The position numbers and the translations under genes are program-made. The notes beneath the pieces were generated by a model, which did no database searches, was not told the origin of the DNA, and worked only from the letters and a program-made list of their open reading frames with translations. Positions 13,559 through 14,393 of a stretch of 14,393 bases of DNA are shown piece by piece. Source of the stretch: Microcaldota archaeon (GTDB lineage: Archaea; Micrarchaeota; Micrarchaeia; Micrarchaeales; CABMGC01); the NCBI GenBank assembly GCA_021791075.1, contig JAJYXH010000002.1:1-14393 (forward strand), written 5' to 3'. Position 1 is the stretch's first letter, and each line of letters starts with the position of its first letter.

Positions 13559-13885
13559 ATGTCGGACTCGATAGGCACTCTGTTCTTCAAGGAGAAGCAG
13601 CTCAGGCTCCTTCTCACGCTCTCGAACAGCGGAACCAGGGAGTGGTACATAACAGACCTGGCGAAAGCGGCGGACGTGACCTACATACACACGAGCAGGT
13701 TCGTGAGCCGGTGCGAGGAGAGCGGAATGCTTGCCTCGGAGAGGCACGGCCGGATAAAGAGGATCTTCCTCACCAAGGAGGGGAGGGAGATAGCCGAGTC
13801 TCTTTCAGGGGTAATGCTCAAGATAGGCCAGGCGAAGCAGCAGATGGCGCAGCCGAAGGCCCCGCCGGAGCAGAAGGAGCAGTAG
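13559..13885 (+). CDS. MarR-like winged-helix transcriptional regulator
   Basis: The 108-residue protein has one winged-helix DNA-binding domain at about 10-80: a first helix (Lys-Glu-Lys-Gln-Leu-Arg-Leu-Leu-Leu-Thr-Leu), a helix-turn-helix with Ile-Thr-Asp-Leu-Ala-Lys-Ala-Ala-Asp-Val-Thr, a recognition helix with Arg-Phe-Val-Ser-Arg, and a wing with Arg-His-Gly-Arg-Ile-Lys-Arg. The C-terminal tail is rich in Gln, Pro and Lys and probably unstructured. It lacks the long dimerisation helices of full MarR proteins. It is divergent from the PRC-rnhB operon and may regulate it or itself; the ligand is unknown. The ATG at 13559 is preferred over the TTG directly before it. Confidence 0.82.
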   Translation: MSDSIGTLFFKEKQLRLLLTLSNSGTREWYITDLAKAADVTYIHTSRFVSRCEESGMLASERHGRIKRIFLTKEGREIAESLSGVMLKIGQAKQQMAQPKAPPEQKEQ

Positions 13886-14299
13886 CTATACTACCTGGAG
13901 CATCGTCCTCTTCTTTGCCGCGTTGAGAACGTGCGCGTAGTCCCTGTAGTGCACGAATGCCGTCACTCCTATCGTGTACTCGCCCTTGTCCGTTGAGGTG
14001 TTCCCGAATACGTCGACGTTCGAGTTCTTCTCCTCGTTCGCACCGAGCATGCCTATCCTTACTTCCTTCTGCTTCGTGAATCCGGTCTCGTCAAGGCTCA
14101 GCTTGTCAGGTACCTCGACCACTATCGAGGCCATGACAGGCTCGTTGGTCAGGTTCTTCACCCGAACCGATAGTGACGCGCTGGATCTCGTGTTGGACCT
14201 CAGCCGGTAAGGGCTAAACTCCGTTGTTATCATGTACGGAAGCGCCTTTCCCAGGTCAGCCTTGACGTCCTTCTTTCCAAATAATCCGAATATTCCCAT
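13886..14299 (-). CDS. Conserved hypothetical protein, predicted beta sandwich
   Basis: The 137-residue protein begins Met-Gly-Ile-Phe-Gly-Leu-Phe-Gly-Lys-Lys, a short hydrophobic lead then basic residues, too short for a signal peptide. From about residue 25 it shows alternating strands with Arg-Val-Lys-Asn-Leu-Thr-Asn-Glu-Pro, Val-Val-Glu-Val-Pro and Gly-Glu-Tyr-Thr-Ile-Gly-Val, a pattern seen in CARDB- or NEW3-type immunoglobulin-like domains. With no signal peptide it is probably cytoplasmic. The function is unknown. The ATG follows GGCGAT by five bases, and a TATA-like run at 14333-14345 lies 35-45 bases upstream. It ends immediately next to the MarR-like gene with no spacer. Confidence 0.8.
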   Translation of the reverse strand: MGIFGLFGKKDVKADLGKALPYMITTEFSPYRLRSNTRSSASLSVRVKNLTNEPVMASIVVEVPDKLSLDETGFTKQKEVRIGMLGANEEKNSNVDVFGNTSTDKGEYTIGVTAFVHYRDYAHVLNAAKKRTMLQVV

Positions 14300-14332
14300 T
14301 GAAATCGCCGTCGCTTGATTGAACTTAAAGAA

Positions 14333-14345
14333 ATAAACTATTTAA
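14333..14345 (-). promoter_or_regulatory. TATA-like box for the beta-sandwich gene
   Basis: The - strand reads TTAAATAGTTTAT here, 34-46 bases before the ATG at 14299, which would give a leader of about 10-15 bases. Confidence 0.35.
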
Positions 14346-14347
14346 GG

Positions 14348-14393
14348 CTATGTCTCTTCGGTCCGGATCTCGGGCTCATACGAGAGGGCCGAA
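14348..14393 (-). CDS. Possible C-terminal end of a gene beyond the right edge
   Basis: One - strand frame is open from the edge to a TAG at 14350-14348 and ends Glu-Pro-Glu-Ile-Arg-Thr-Glu-Glu-Thr, with GC-rich codons like the neighbouring genes. Fourteen codons cannot identify a product. A + strand frame from an ATG at 14350 is also open to the edge, so this call is tentative. Confidence 0.3.
   Translation of the reverse strand, partial: SALSYEPEIRTEET

Overview
The window is archaeal chromosome. The evidence is a family B replicative DNA polymerase, a type II methionine aminopeptidase, an archaeal RNase HII with a C-terminal PCNA-binding motif, a PRC-barrel protein, TATA boxes 25-30 bases before starts (some genes look leaderless), GGTGAT-type ribosome binding sites, and a tRNA gene with no encoded CCA. 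Gene ends abut or overlap, so the genome is compact. The mercury genes and the mix of informational genes with a few amino-acid genes would suit an acid- or metal-exposed archaeon such as a Micrarchaeota/ARMAN-like or Thermoplasmata-like lineage, but the lineage is an inference.

Region 1 (1-3070) is a visibly more AT-rich mercury-resistance locus. A divergent promoter at about 1515-1555 separates merA (right, + strand) from a leftward operon: an ArsR-family regulator, a three-part membrane protein (C2H2-like zinc finger, then a MerT-like transmembrane helix with a vicinal Cys pair, then a TlpA-like thioredoxin domain), and a second membrane protein with a Cys-Cys-x-Pro helix that runs off the left edge. 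These parts resemble a mercury (or thiol/metal) import relay ending in a MerA that keeps its C-terminal Cys pair but lacks the usual N-terminal metal-binding domain. This is the most unusual system in the window.

Region 2 (3209-3683) holds a small two-helix membrane protein and tRNA-Arg(UCG), both on the - strand.

Region 3 (3763-7581, + strand) is a GC-richer housekeeping operon: a small protein with some SecB-like character, DNA polymerase B, and methionine aminopeptidase.

Region 4 (13385-7584, - strand) runs PRC-barrel protein, rnhB (RNase HII), pheA, tyrA, then after a 220-base promoter-bearing gap nrdJ (B12-dependent ribonucleotide reductase) and nrdR. It links RNA/DNA maintenance, Phe/Tyr synthesis and dNTP supply. 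rnhB has no ATG, GTG or TTG start at its conserved N-terminus: an ATA codon lies exactly where Met is expected, six bases after a perfect GGTGAT site.

Region 5 (13512-14393) has a MarR-like winged-helix regulator (+), a beta-rich conserved protein (-) that abuts it tail to tail, and probably the last codons of another - strand gene at the right edge. No stretch longer than 300 bases lacks a gene. I saw no CRISPR array, insertion sequence or rRNA gene.
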